Positions 17,029 to 24,733 of a DNA stretch of 36,083 bases are shown here, piece by piece (position 1 is the stretch's first letter; each line of letters starts with the position of its first letter). The notes beneath the pieces were generated by a model. It saw only the letters and a program-made list of their open reading frames with translations. It ran no database searches and was not told the origin of the DNA. The translations under genes and the position numbers were made by a program. The stretch covers positions 1 through 36,083 of IMG/VR virus record IMGVR_UViG_3300009152_000108. One strand, given 5' to 3'. Origin of the DNA: a virus.

Positions 17029-19026
17029 ATGAATATTATTACTACTAAAGAGCAGCTTGATGAATTCGTTGCTTATTATATGGGTCAAAACGCCTTTGCG
17101 TTCGATATAGAGACCATTGGAGAGCATAGGCTACACACAGTCATAAATGACGTTTGCTGGCTCTCATTCGCCACTGAAGGACGCGTTGATGTGATTCCTA
17201 TGGGTCACCCTAATGGCGAGTTGATTGATTACACAAAGCCTTTACTTTTGTCAGGAGAAAAGCGTTTAATTGCCGGTAAGCCTCTTCTTGAATCTAGTTA
17301 CTCTTCAGACAAAAGCAAGTGGGTCCCTAACTTTACTGAACCACCTGTACAGTTAACTCGTGCTGAAGTATTTGCTGCTATTAAACCACTTATGTTTAGC
17401 GACAAGTTAAAAATTGGTCATAACATTAAGTTTGATCTAAAGTCTGTTGCTAAATATTTTGGCGGTAAAGTTCCTTCTAAGCCTTATTTTGATACGTTAA
17501 TGGCTACATTTGTTATTGATAGCCAGACAAAAGATTTAGGGTTAGCTGCTTGTGTTAAACGTGAACTAGGTATTGAAGTAGAAAAGGGTGTCGGAACAAA
17601 TATTTCGCTCCATTCTTTTGAGGCAGTAGCCAAGTATTCTGGTATTGACGCTCAAGTAACCTGGGCATTATATAAAGTTCTTAATGCACAACTTGATACT
17701 AAACTACAACGTGTTTGGCGTTTAGAGATGGACGTGCTCTCAGCTTTATGTGACATGGAATTAACAGGTGCTTATATTGATCAAGAAGCACTAGGAGCTC
17801 TTGCATTAGAAATTGAAAAAGGTAAACAAGAAGCAGAAGCATTATGCTACAAACTTGCTGGTAAACCTTTTTCTATTAACTCTGTACAAGCAAAACAAAA
17901 ACTATTGTTTGGTTCTGAAGAGGGTAAAGCTCCACGTTTAAAGCCTAACAAAGCGTTTAAAGCAGGACTTACTCCTAAAGGTCGTGAAGCAGATAAGGCA
18001 GGTATTCCTCTTACTGAAGTTCATTACTCTGTAAGTGCGGATGCGTTAGAAAACCTACGTGGTAAAGACGGGTTAGTAGATGCTCTACTTCAGTACCAAG
18101 ATTTAAATAAACTAATGACTACATATGTAACTCCTTACACAGGTGGTGAAGTTAAGCGCGTAACAAATGGTAAAGAAAAGTTTACTGAGCGTGAAAGCCT
18201 TCTTGTAAATGGTCGTGTACACACTAACTTTAAATCGCATGGTGCAGAAACTGGTAGGTTTAGCTCTTCTGAGCCTAACTTGCAAAACATTCCATCATCA
18301 GGCGAATATGGAAAGATGATTCGTAACTTATTTGTAGCCCCACCAGGGCACAAGCTAATAGTTGCAGACTACTCACAGATCGAACCTCGTATTATTGCTG
18401 CATTTAGTCAGGACCCTATTCTTATGCAAAACTATATGGAAGGTGGCGACATCTATACCACTATTGGTGACACTATGGGAGTAGACCGCAAAGCAGGTAA
18501 AGTACTTGTGCTTGCTATTTCGTATGGAGTAGGACCAGACAAGATTGCTGCTTCTATTGGTTGTGGAGTAAATGAGGCTAAAAAACTTCTTCGTGACTTT
18601 GAATCAAAGTTTTCAAGTATTCCACGTTATAAAGGTCGCGTTGTACGCAAAGCAAAAGAGGTCGAGCCCGTTCCTTACGTAGAAACTCTATTTGGTCGCC
18701 GTCGTTATTTACCAGATCTAAACCACCAAGATTTTGGTTTGAAATCTCGTGCAGAACGTCAAGCGTTTAACACCAAGATCCAGGGTAGTGCTGCTGATTT
18801 AATGAAGTTAGCTTTAATTAGGGCACACTCTTGTTTTGTTAACACACCTGAAGTAAACGTTATTTTGACAGTTCACGATGAACTTGTTACAATTGCACCA
18901 GAGGAATTTGCGGATGAAACAGCAGAAGCAATTCGTATTTCTATGGAAGGCATTAAAATAAAAGAGATAACAATCCCACTTATTGCTGATATACAGATTG
19001 TAGACAAGTGGGGAGAGGCTAAATAA
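17029..19026 (+). CDS. polA: Family A DNA polymerase with 3'-5' exonuclease
   Basis: A 665-residue polymerase. The exonuclease has ExoI FDIETIG (D26, E28), ExoII GHNIKFD (N132, D136) and ExoIII YSGID (Y203, D207). The polymerase has ETGRFSSSEPNLQNIP, motif A DYSQIEPR (D447), motif B RKAGKVLVLAISYG (R487, K491, Y499) and motif C VHDE (D617). There is no 5'-3' exonuclease domain, as in many phage polymerases. At the position equivalent to Phe762 of E. coli Pol I it has Leu495, the type common in aquatic phages. It would be the replicative polymerase, working with the primase, helicase and SSB just upstream. It starts behind AGGGACTT, shortly after the terminator. Confidence 0.95.
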   Translation: MNIITTKEQLDEFVAYYMGQNAFAFDIETIGEHRLHTVINDVCWLSFATEGRVDVIPMGHPNGELIDYTKPLLLSGEKRLIAGKPLLESSYSSDKSKWVPNFTEPPVQLTRAEVFAAIKPLMFSDKLKIGHNIKFDLKSVAKYFGGKVPSKPYFDTLMATFVIDSQTKDLGLAACVKRELGIEVEKGVGTNISLHSFEAVAKYSGIDAQVTWALYKVLNAQLDTKLQRVWRLEMDVLSALCDMELTGAYIDQEALGALALEIEKGKQEAEALCYKLAGKPFSINSVQAKQKLLFGSEEGKAPRLKPNKAFKAGLTPKGREADKAGIPLTEVHYSVSADALENLRGKDGLVDALLQYQDLNKLMTTYVTPYTGGEVKRVTNGKEKFTERESLLVNGRVHTNFKSHGAETGRFSSSEPNLQNIPSSGEYGKMIRNLFVAPPGHKLIVADYSQIEPRIIAAFSQDPILMQNYMEGGDIYTTIGDTMGVDRKAGKVLVLAISYGVGPDKIAASIGCGVNEAKKLLRDFESKFSSIPRYKGRVVRKAKEVEPVPYVETLFGRRRYLPDLNHQDFGLKSRAERQAFNTKIQGSAADLMKLALIRAHSCFVNTPEVNVILTVHDELVTIAPEEFADETAEAIRISMEGIKIKEITIPLIADIQIVDKWGEAK

Positions 19027-19160
19027 TGGATGAAATATTTATTTGCACTGGATGCTACCAAACAGAAGGGTCAGATGATGGAGCAGACTACTGCAATAGG
19101 TGTGAATCATATAAGTACTTTGCCTGGGTAGAGTCAGGCAATGATAATGAAGATTTTTAA
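19026..19160 (+). CDS. 44-residue zinc-ribbon protein
   Basis: A short gene in a TAATG junction with polA. The protein has two Cys pairs, CTGC (residues 7-10) and CNRC (23-26), with a 12-residue spacing, followed by a Tyr/Phe-rich end and the acidic tail NDNEDF. This is a zinc-ribbon plan. Length and spacing suggest a small nucleic acid- or protein-binding factor; the partner is unknown. It overlaps the next gene's chosen start by 20 bases. Confidence 0.6.
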   Translation: MDEIFICTGCYQTEGSDDGADYCNRCESYKYFAWVESGNDNEDF

Positions 19161-19563
19161 AAAGAAAAAGAAAAATCGTGTACCCCCCATGGCTGAAATA
19201 AACAATCGCATTCGTGGATTCATTATGGATTCTCAAATACAAAATAGTCATGAAATTGCGTATATAATGGGTCTTCCAAATCTTAGTGATGAACTAGCAG
19301 AAAAAGAAGAACAAGTTAGCGATGATCGTTTAGAACGCATAGAATACCTTATTCCTATTTTGTATGCACACGCCCACACGTTAGCTGAAGCATCAATTGA
19401 ATACCAAAAAACAAATATAGAAGACTCAAACGTGCTTCCAAAAGAAGTGTGGATCTTTGGGCGTAAGTTACTAGAACAAGTAGCTTTGTCGGCACTAATG
19501 GGGTCTACTTCTCAGTTAGTTGATATGGGTCTATTAGAAATACCAAAAAGGATAAAAAAATGA
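19141..19563 (+). CDS. Unknown helical protein
   Basis: A 140-residue protein. The first 13 residues are Lys-rich (KIFKKKKKNR); ATG 19189 (giving MAEINNRIRG) could also be the start, though no ribosome site precedes either convincingly. The rest is helical: YIMGLPNLSDELAEKEEQ, then DDRLERIEYLIPILYAHAHT, then LLEQVALSALMGSTSQLVD. I do not recognise the family. It lies between the polymerase and RecA regions and overlaps the next gene by 4 bases. Confidence 0.55.
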   Translation: MIMKIFKKKKKNRVPPMAEINNRIRGFIMDSQIQNSHEIAYIMGLPNLSDELAEKEEQVSDDRLERIEYLIPILYAHAHTLAEASIEYQKTNIEDSNVLPKEVWIFGRKLLEQVALSALMGSTSQLVDMGLLEIPKRIKK

Positions 19564-19751
19564 ACACAAGTGAACCAGCTTCTATGACAGATATTGCTTT
19601 TGACACAGGAGTAATTGCAGAACGTAGTCGTATTATTAACTTACTTTTAGATCAAAACATTATTAGGCGGTGTGCTGCTACAGACAAACTTGTGGCATTC
19701 AATACTCACGGCACTGAAGTTGTTTACATCAAAGAATTGGAGACCAAATGA
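19560..19751 (+). CDS. Small unknown protein, 63 residues
   Basis: The start overlaps the previous stop (ATGA). The sequence is helical at first (AERSRIINLLLDQNIIRR) and then beta-like with KLVAFNTHGTEVVYIKELE. No cysteine pair or catalytic motif is visible. It overlaps the next gene by 4 bases. This is one of several small genes of the polA-recA interval. Confidence 0.5.
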   Translation: MNTSEPASMTDIAFDTGVIAERSRIINLLLDQNIIRRCAATDKLVAFNTHGTEVVYIKELETK

Positions 19752-20149
19752 ATAACGCAGATTGGTGGGCTAAAAAGTTAGGTCAACAACCACAAACCCA
19801 ACAGGGTCGTCCCGATCCTACGCCGCAAATGCCTCCTAGCCAACAACCGATGGCTCAGATGCCTGCATTTCAACAGCCGCAAAATGACCTGGCACGTCTT
19901 GCTCCGTCCTCTAAAAGCACTGCTTCGTGTCCTGACTGCGGGTCGGGCAACTTTATGGCTCCTACGCCGCAAATCGCGCCACGCTGCTATGACTGTGGGT
20001 ATCCCGTACAGCAATCCGGTGGGCGTTATGGGGCGCTTGCGGGGGCTAGGGTTGAAGGTTCTGTGCAGGAAGCATCAGGAAACAGTGGAACAAGTGGATT
20101 TAGTGCAATACCAGATGGCTATGGAGCCAACGGACAGAAATTAGGGTAA
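19748..20149 (+). CDS. Pro/Gln-rich protein with zinc ribbon
   Basis: A 133-residue protein. Residues 1-45 begin with MNNADWWAKKLGQQPQ and are rich in Gln, Pro and Met, likely unstructured. A zinc ribbon follows with CPDCGSGNF (about 61-69) and CYDCGYP (about 79-85). The end is Gly- and Ser-rich. This gene is more GC-rich than its neighbours. It may serve as a linker or RNA/DNA-binding factor; the family is unknown. A frame inside it (19884-20144) is a shadow of this gene. Confidence 0.6.
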   Translation: MNNADWWAKKLGQQPQTQQGRPDPTPQMPPSQQPMAQMPAFQQPQNDLARLAPSSKSTASCPDCGSGNFMAPTPQIAPRCYDCGYPVQQSGGRYGALAGARVEGSVQEASGNSGTSGFSAIPDGYGANGQKLG

Positions 20150-20151
20150 TA

Positions 20152-20328
20152 ATGAACTCAGAACAAATACGTGATTTGGTGTTTCTAGAAATACGTGCTA
20201 AACTAAGTCAAGCACTATTAGAACAAGGGCTAATTGAAACTTTAGACGGCAACCTAGGTTGGTGGAAAGATGATTTTAACTTTATTTCTTTTTACGATAT
20301 AATGGAGGCTATTCGTGATCAACGCTGA
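20152..20328 (+). CDS. Small unknown protein upstream of RecA
   Basis: A 58-residue protein from ATG 20152, 2 bases after the previous stop; its stop at 20326-20328 overlaps the recA start by 14 bases. The sequence is helical (EQIRDLVFLEIRAKLSQ) with a WW pair and FYDIMEAIRDQR. It looks like a normal phage small gene and leaves almost no gap. No function can be assigned. Confidence 0.55.
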   Translation: MNSEQIRDLVFLEIRAKLSQALLEQGLIETLDGNLGWWKDDFNFISFYDIMEAIRDQR

Positions 20329-21361
20329 TGTATTAAAGATCATCAACACATTAAATAAAAAATACGGAGAAAACACAATTGTAGTAGGAGACAGTATAAA
20401 GAATGATCTTATTCAGCGTATTACTACTGGTTCAACTACTTTTGATTACGTTTTGGGTGGTGGTTTTCCTGCTAACCAATGGAACGAACTTATTGGTGAG
20501 CCGTCGCACGGTAAGACAGCAATTGCTCTCAAAACCATTGCCGCAAATCAAGCACTAAATCCTGAGCATTTAACTGTGTGGGTAGCTGCTGAGCAGTGGG
20601 TACCTGAGTACGCTCAAATGTGTGGAGTAGATGCTAGCCGCGTTATTGTTATTGAAACTAACGTTATGGAAGAGGCTTACCAAGCAGTAATTGAGTTTGC
20701 AGAAACTAAAGGCGTAGATGCAATTGTAATAGACTCCCTTCCAGCTCTTAGTCCCATGCCTGAACTAGAAAAAAATATGGACGAACTAACGGTTGGTAAA
20801 GGTGCCCTGTTAACCAATAAGTTCTTCCGTGTAGTAGGTCAGGCAATGAAACGCAGCCTAGTAGAAGATGAGCGCCCTATCCTAGGACTGATCATTAACC
20901 AATACCGTATGAAGATCGGTGTAATGCACGGAGACCCTCGTACAACCCCGGGTGGCGAAGGTAAAAACTACGCTTTCTTTACACGCTCAGAAATACGCCG
21001 TGATGAATGGATTGAATCTGGTTCTGGCACTAATAAAGTGCGTGTAGGACAACGTATAAAAATACGTGTAATTAAAAATAAAACCGCACCACCACAACGT
21101 ATCGCTTATATTGACTACTATTTTGCTCCTCATTCCATTTATAAAGCTGGCGATTATGACACTGCTAAAGAAGTTGCTGCAATGTCTATTGTTATGGAGA
21201 TTGTAGACCGTCGTGGTGGATGGATCTACTTAGGTGAGCGTAAATGGCAAGGTCAAGAAGCGTTTTCTAATTCTATTCGTGAAGAAGTAGAGCTATACGA
21301 AGAACTTCGCTCTAAAGTTCTTTCTGCAACTAATACATTTACAGGAGAAGACAATGAGTAA
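20315..21361 (+). CDS. recA: RecA-like recombinase
   Basis: A 348-residue protein with GTG start at 20315 and a good GGAGG at 20304-20308. Walker A is GEPSHGKT (61-68). IVIDSLPALSP fits Walker B, and NQYRMKIGVMHGDPRTTPGG fits the L2/allosteric region of RecA/UvsX proteins. It would catalyse strand exchange for repair and recombination-dependent replication. It is slightly shorter than the about 350-residue host RecA and lacks an obvious acidic C-terminal tail, except the final TGEDNE. The next small gene overlaps by 8 bases. Confidence 0.9.
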   Translation: MINADVLKIINTLNKKYGENTIVVGDSIKNDLIQRITTGSTTFDYVLGGGFPANQWNELIGEPSHGKTAIALKTIAANQALNPEHLTVWVAAEQWVPEYAQMCGVDASRVIVIETNVMEEAYQAVIEFAETKGVDAIVIDSLPALSPMPELEKNMDELTVGKGALLTNKFFRVVGQAMKRSLVEDERPILGLIINQYRMKIGVMHGDPRTTPGGEGKNYAFFTRSEIRRDEWIESGSGTNKVRVGQRIKIRVIKNKTAPPQRIAYIDYYFAPHSIYKAGDYDTAKEVAAMSIVMEIVDRRGGWIYLGERKWQGQEAFSNSIREEVELYEELRSKVLSATNTFTGEDNE

Positions 21362-21548
21362 CCTTTTTCCAGATGATGACAGCTGGTTAGACAACTATAA
21401 CCTACAGATTGAAAAAGAAGAACGTAATAGGATTATTGCGTTTATTAACTCAATCATAATGGACCTTGAAAAGTTTAATGATCCTGCTGAAGATTTAAAG
21501 TCTATTGTAACAATACTAGAATCAGAGGACTGGGCACTTGGATACTAA
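21354..21548 (+). CDS. Small acidic protein, 64 residues
   Basis: It overlaps recA by 8 bases and the next gene by 11. The sequence is acidic and helical (NLFPDDDSWLDNYNLQIEKEE, then FINSIIMDLEKFN). No motif is recognised. The overlap suggests coupled translation with RecA. Confidence 0.5.
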   Translation: MSNLFPDDDSWLDNYNLQIEKEERNRIIAFINSIIMDLEKFNDPAEDLKSIVTILESEDWALGY

Positions 21549-21813
21549 TGATTTTAATATTGTAGACTTTCATTGGTCACAAGAATTAGAGAATGAGTAC
21601 ACCGAGTACATGTCAAAGTGTGAAGCTCAAATTGATCGTGACTTTTATGAAGGAACCGATTTAGAAGTAGAAGATGAGTTTGAAACATTGTCAGGTCAAC
21701 CATTTTGTGGGTGTGGCACTTGTTATGTTCGTGAAGAGCTGTTCTTCTTAGTCCCTCGTATAATTGAAGCCTATAAAAAAGGGCAGATAGTGGTACCTGA
21801 AGATGAAAAGTGA
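21538..21813 (+). CDS. Small acidic zinc-binding protein, TTG start
   Basis: A 91-residue protein. TTG 21538 is used because AGAGGA lies upstream at the right distance; the ATG at 21548 is out of frame. The middle is acidic (GTDLEVEDEFETLSGQPF) and the Cys group CGCGTC (about 58-63) could bind zinc or a metal. It overlaps the next gene by 11 bases. Function unknown. Confidence 0.55.
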   Translation: MDTNDFNIVDFHWSQELENEYTEYMSKCEAQIDRDFYEGTDLEVEDEFETLSGQPFCGCGTCYVREELFFLVPRIIEAYKKGQIVVPEDEK

Positions 21814-22111
21814 AGGTCAAAAACAATCTCAGAAGCATGAAAAGCGTTTAGCCAAAGCTATTGGAGGAGCCACTACAGCTGCTTCAGGAGCATTCTGGTC
21901 ACGTAAAGGCGATGTACGTAGCGATGAGCTACTTATTGAGCACAAATGGACTGGAAAAAAATCTAAAACACTTCAATCTGCGGAGTTGAAAAAGATTACT
22001 AATGAAGCTATAATGGACGGGCGGCTTCCTATTTTTGGCATACATTTAGACGGGCAAGATTATGTGATTTTATTAGAAACAGACTTTTTAGAATTTTGGA
22101 ACTCCAAATGA
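21803..22111 (+). CDS. Small PD-(D/E)XK nuclease-like protein
   Basis: A 102-residue protein. Its core matches the small PD-(D/E)XK nuclease plan: GATTAASGAFWSRKGDVRSD, then LLIEHKWT where D37, E46 and K48 supply the D...ExK set, then strands and a helix (KKITNEAIMDGRLPIFGIHL). This is like phage resolvases or small nicking enzymes. It overlaps both neighbours and lies between recA and the WhiB gene, so a recombination or repair role is reasonable. Catalytic residues are seen; substrate is unknown. Confidence 0.65.
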   Translation: MKSEGQKQSQKHEKRLAKAIGGATTAASGAFWSRKGDVRSDELLIEHKWTGKKSKTLQSAELKKITNEAIMDGRLPIFGIHLDGQDYVILLETDFLEFWNSK

Positions 22112-22473
22112 TAGAAAACTATAGTTCACTAGAAGAACGCTTATCTTGGATGGATAAAGCAAGGTGTAAAGATCGAGACCCAACAACCGAGATCTTTTTC
22201 CCTCCTAGGGATAAAACTAAATACTCAACCCTTGCGACTCAAGCAAAAGCGATGTGTTTAGGACCTAATAATACTAGTCCTTGCCCAGTTCGTAAAGAAT
22301 GTCTGTGGTTTGCAGTAGAATCAGATGAGCAGCATGGCATTTGGGGTGGGATGAGCCACCGTGAACGCAATGCTTTAGTAAGGAAATGGCAACGCAAATT
22401 CAAGGATAAGATGACCTTGAAGGAATACATATTTCAAATAGATAAGAAGGACTACACAAATGGCAGTAAGTAA
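22108..22473 (+). CDS. whiB: WhiB-family Fe-S transcription factor with widened Cys spacing
   Basis: A 121-residue protein starting at ATG 22108 in an ATGA junction. WhiB signatures are C20, C50, C59 and C65 for the [4Fe-4S] cluster, CPVRKECLWFAVE, and HGIWGGMSHRER (turn and helix). WhiB proteins bind sigma factors to change transcription, and phage copies can reprogramme the host. The usual middle pair is CxxC; here C50 and C59 are separated by eight residues (LGPNNTSP), an unusual insertion. The basic end (KWQRKFKDK) fits DNA contact. This gene is the main evidence for an actinobacterial host. Confidence 0.9.
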   Translation: MIENYSSLEERLSWMDKARCKDRDPTTEIFFPPRDKTKYSTLATQAKAMCLGPNNTSPCPVRKECLWFAVESDEQHGIWGGMSHRERNALVRKWQRKFKDKMTLKEYIFQIDKKDYTNGSK

Positions 22474-23314
22474 ATCAGAGCTACAAAAATTCTTGGACGC
22501 TAAAAAAGCGCCAACACGTTTAATTGGTGACATTGAACGCCATCTAATGGCTCGTCCTGTAGGTGACCGTAGCACCACTGTGCTACACCCATCAGAAATG
22601 ATTAAACGTGACTGGTGTAAGCGCGCATCTTACTTCCTATTAAGTGGGCACACTAAGATCGCAGAAAAACCTAACCTACGTCTGCAATCTATTTTTGATG
22701 AAGGACATGCTATTCACGCTAAGTGGCAAACCTGGTTCCAGGAAATGGGAGTTCTTCACGGCAAGTTTAAGTGCGATGTTTGTGACAAGATTACATGGGG
22801 AACTTCTCCTGAACAATGTGAGCACTGCTTTGCACCTGAATCAAAGCTAGTTTATGCAGAGGTAACTCTTCGTGATGATGCCTTGCGTATTGCAGGACAC
22901 ACTGATGGATGGGTTAAAGGTATTGGGGAAGACACTCTAATCGAAATTAAGTCAGTTGGTCCAGGCACTATTCGTTCAGAAGCTCCACAACTAATGGCAG
23001 AAGCTGATGGTGATTTTATGAAAGCCTGGAACGCTATTCGTCGCCCATTTCCTAGCCACATTCTTCAGGGTCAGGTATATCTTGAACTAATGAAACGCAT
23101 GGGTCATGAAGTAAACGAGATCGTATTTCTATACGAACTTAAAGCAGACCAGTCATACAAAGAGTTTAAAGTTAAAGCTGACTATGAAATTGTAGAACAT
23201 GTATTTGAAGGTGCTGAAAAGGTAGTTAAGGCTGTAGAAGCTGGAATTGTACCTGACTGTAATAACAACCCTGGCGGCACCTGCAAGCAGTGCGCCCCAT
23301 ATACGGAGGACTAA
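22460..23314 (+). CDS. Cas4-like PD-(D/E)XK exonuclease with inserted zinc ribbon
   Basis: A 284-residue protein. The RecB/Cas4 nuclease motifs are FDEGHAIHAKWQ, IAGHTDGW (D149), LIEIKSV (E162, K164) and HILQGQVY (Q203, Y207). C53 near the N-terminus and C267, C275, C278 near the C-terminus fit the four-Cys [4Fe-4S] site of Cas4/AddB-type enzymes. An added zinc ribbon, C105-C108 and C120-C123, lies between. It would degrade DNA ends 5'-3' to feed RecA. There is no CRISPR array or other cas gene nearby, so this is a phage recombination nuclease. It overlaps WhiB by 14 bases. Confidence 0.85.
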   Translation: MAVSKSELQKFLDAKKAPTRLIGDIERHLMARPVGDRSTTVLHPSEMIKRDWCKRASYFLLSGHTKIAEKPNLRLQSIFDEGHAIHAKWQTWFQEMGVLHGKFKCDVCDKITWGTSPEQCEHCFAPESKLVYAEVTLRDDALRIAGHTDGWVKGIGEDTLIEIKSVGPGTIRSEAPQLMAEADGDFMKAWNAIRRPFPSHILQGQVYLELMKRMGHEVNEIVFLYELKADQSYKEFKVKADYEIVEHVFEGAEKVVKAVEAGIVPDCNNNPGGTCKQCAPYTED

Positions 23315-23760
23315 TGAGCGCCCTATCTAAATTTGCTGATTGGAATCTTACATTTAATAAGCCAGCAATAGACCAAGTACAGTTACCTAATGACATCACA
23401 GCTATTGACTCTGAAGAACTAGGTAAATTATTTACTGATCTAACTGCTTGGACAGATTACATAGAGTCACAAAATGCTATGGCAGTTTTAGAAGAACGTG
23501 CTGCTTTAAAAGCTAAAGACTACGAAGAAAATCTTATGATGATTAAACGTATGGGTGCATCAGCTAAAGGCGAACGTATTACAATCATCAAAGCTGAAAT
23601 TGCGACACACCCGGATATTGTGGCACTTGACAATACGTACGAAGAGAAGTATGCTTATCGTAAGTTAGTTGAAATGCTACTTACAAACCACGAGCGTGAC
23701 CTATCCCTGGTTAGCCGTGAAATTACACGTCGTTCAAACGATTACAGGAGGAACATCTAA
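23314..23760 (+). CDS. Unknown helical protein after the Cas4-like nuclease
   Basis: A 148-residue protein. ATG 23314 has GGAGGA just upstream and sits in a TAATG junction; an in-frame start at 23290 lies inside the nuclease gene. It is helical and charged: MAVLEERAALKAKDYEENL, then KRMGASAKGERITIIKAEIA and HERDLSLVSREITRRSNDYR. The tight link to the nuclease and the next gene suggests an accessory factor of recombination. I do not recognise the family. Confidence 0.55.
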   Translation: MSALSKFADWNLTFNKPAIDQVQLPNDITAIDSEELGKLFTDLTAWTDYIESQNAMAVLEERAALKAKDYEENLMMIKRMGASAKGERITIIKAEIATHPDIVALDNTYEEKYAYRKLVEMLLTNHERDLSLVSREITRRSNDYRRNI

Positions 23761-24167
23761 TGGGACGTATGAAAGACATCTACACAGAACTACGTACTGA
23801 AGAACTAGAGGAAGAAGATAACATGTCAAAATTTGAAGATCTACCAGAACATATGAAAGAGTTTATTCGTGCAGCTGACGTTCATCGTGAATTTAAAGAA
23901 GCCGTACAACAAAAGTTTCAACACGCCCAGCACATTTTGCTAAGCAAGCACAAAGACTATGGACCTACTAATATTAGTCTAAGTCCAGGTGGACCTCTAA
24001 ATGGTCTACGTGTACGTATGTGGGATAAGTTTGCTCGTATCAACCACCTAATTGACACTGGAGCAAAACCAGAGCATGAAAGTCTAAGGGATTCATTCCT
24101 AGATATGGCTAACTATGCTATCATTGCAATGCTAGTACTCGATGACGAATGGGACAAAGGAAAGTAA
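23760..24167 (+). CDS. Nmad1-like (DUF1599) nucleotide-modification-associated protein
   Basis: A 135-residue protein. The region LSKHKDYGPTNISLSPGG, GLRVRMWDKFARINHLI and ESLRDSFLDMANYAIIAM (residues 60-125) matches the nucleotide modification associated domain 1, also called DUF1599, whose name comes from its links with DNA base modification genes. The exact reaction is unknown to me. ATG 23760 follows AGGAGG; ATG 23823, after GAGGAAGA, could be a second start that drops an acidic leader. The previous gene overlaps by one base. Confidence 0.75.
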   Translation: MGRMKDIYTELRTEELEEEDNMSKFEDLPEHMKEFIRAADVHREFKEAVQQKFQHAQHILLSKHKDYGPTNISLSPGGPLNGLRVRMWDKFARINHLIDTGAKPEHESLRDSFLDMANYAIIAMLVLDDEWDKGK

Positions 24168-24169
24168 TA

Positions 24170-24412
24170 ATGGAATCACTACCAGGATACGATGCATGGA
24201 AGACATCCTATCCTTCTAGCTGGGATGAAGAAGCTTGCGAGCATGACTGCCCAGAATGTGAAGGTCAAGGAACTGCTTGGGATGAAGAAAACCAAGTAGC
24301 AATAGAAGACGAACCTTGCCCAGCCTGTAAAGGCGAAGGCAAGTGTGATGGTGAATGTGGACCAGGGGAACCACCAGAGCCAGACTATGACTGGGAACCA
24401 GAGGAATACTAA
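24170..24412 (+). CDS. DnaJ-type zinc-finger small protein
   Basis: An 80-residue acidic protein. It has CPECEGQG and CPACKGEGKC, matching the CxxCxGxG repeats of the DnaJ zinc finger, plus C23 and CDGEC. The ends are acidic (EPPEPDYDWEPEEY). No J domain is present. It may act as a zinc-bound adaptor or bind a partner. ATG 24170 is used, 2 bases after the previous stop. Confidence 0.65.
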   Translation: MESLPGYDAWKTSYPSSWDEEACEHDCPECEGQGTAWDEENQVAIEDEPCPACKGEGKCDGECGPGEPPEPDYDWEPEEY

Positions 24413-24522
24413 TGACTGAAGCTCAAACAGAACGTATTATTCAACTACTAGGCATTATTGCACGTGGTGCAAACCCAGATTGGGGTAATATTATTAAAGA
24501 GATTGTTGATAATCATGAGTAA
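24412..24522 (+). CDS. 36-residue protein
   Basis: A TAATG-coupled small gene encoding a helical peptide (ERIIQLLGIIARGANPDW then NIIKEIVDNHE). It overlaps the next gene by 8 bases. The sequence looks like a typical phage micro-gene: amphipathic helices, no Cys. Function unknown. Confidence 0.55.
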   Translation: MTEAQTERIIQLLGIIARGANPDWGNIIKEIVDNHE

Positions 24523-24733
24523 AGATGGAAAAATGCTATTTATAACTCTATTTTTGTTTCTTGTAATCTGCGTAATACTGATCTTTAATTCAGAAAAAGA
24601 CTGTTCAACTATTAAATATCAGGATCTACATGGCACTCATTCTCAATATGACTGTCACGATAAAAAGCCAGCAACCTGCTGGGACAAATATGCCACAGAA
24701 GAACTAGCAATACAAATGTGTGAAGGAAAATAA
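24515..24733 (+). CDS. Small membrane-anchored Cys-containing protein
   Basis: A 72-residue protein from ATG 24515. A single hydrophobic helix (MLFITLFLFLVICVILIF, about residues 7-24) follows a short basic start, so it is a membrane anchor or a signal. The rest has C30, C47, C55 and C69, which could form disulfides outside the cytoplasm. It may be an envelope-targeting or superinfection-exclusion factor, but this is a guess from topology. It abuts another small membrane protein at 24734. Confidence 0.6.
   Translation: MSKDGKMLFITLFLFLVICVILIFNSEKDCSTIKYQDLHGTHSQYDCHDKKPATCWDKYATEELAIQMCEGK

Noticed and set aside
19884-20144. Second + strand frame within the Pro/Gln-rich gene
   Set aside because: The zinc-ribbon frame at 19748-20149 is coupled to its neighbours and has clear Cys pairs; the alternative has no start context and odd composition.
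22460-23314. Idea that the Cas4-like gene belongs to a CRISPR-Cas system
   Set aside because: No repeat array and no cas1, cas2 or effector gene is in the window; its neighbours are phage recombination genes.
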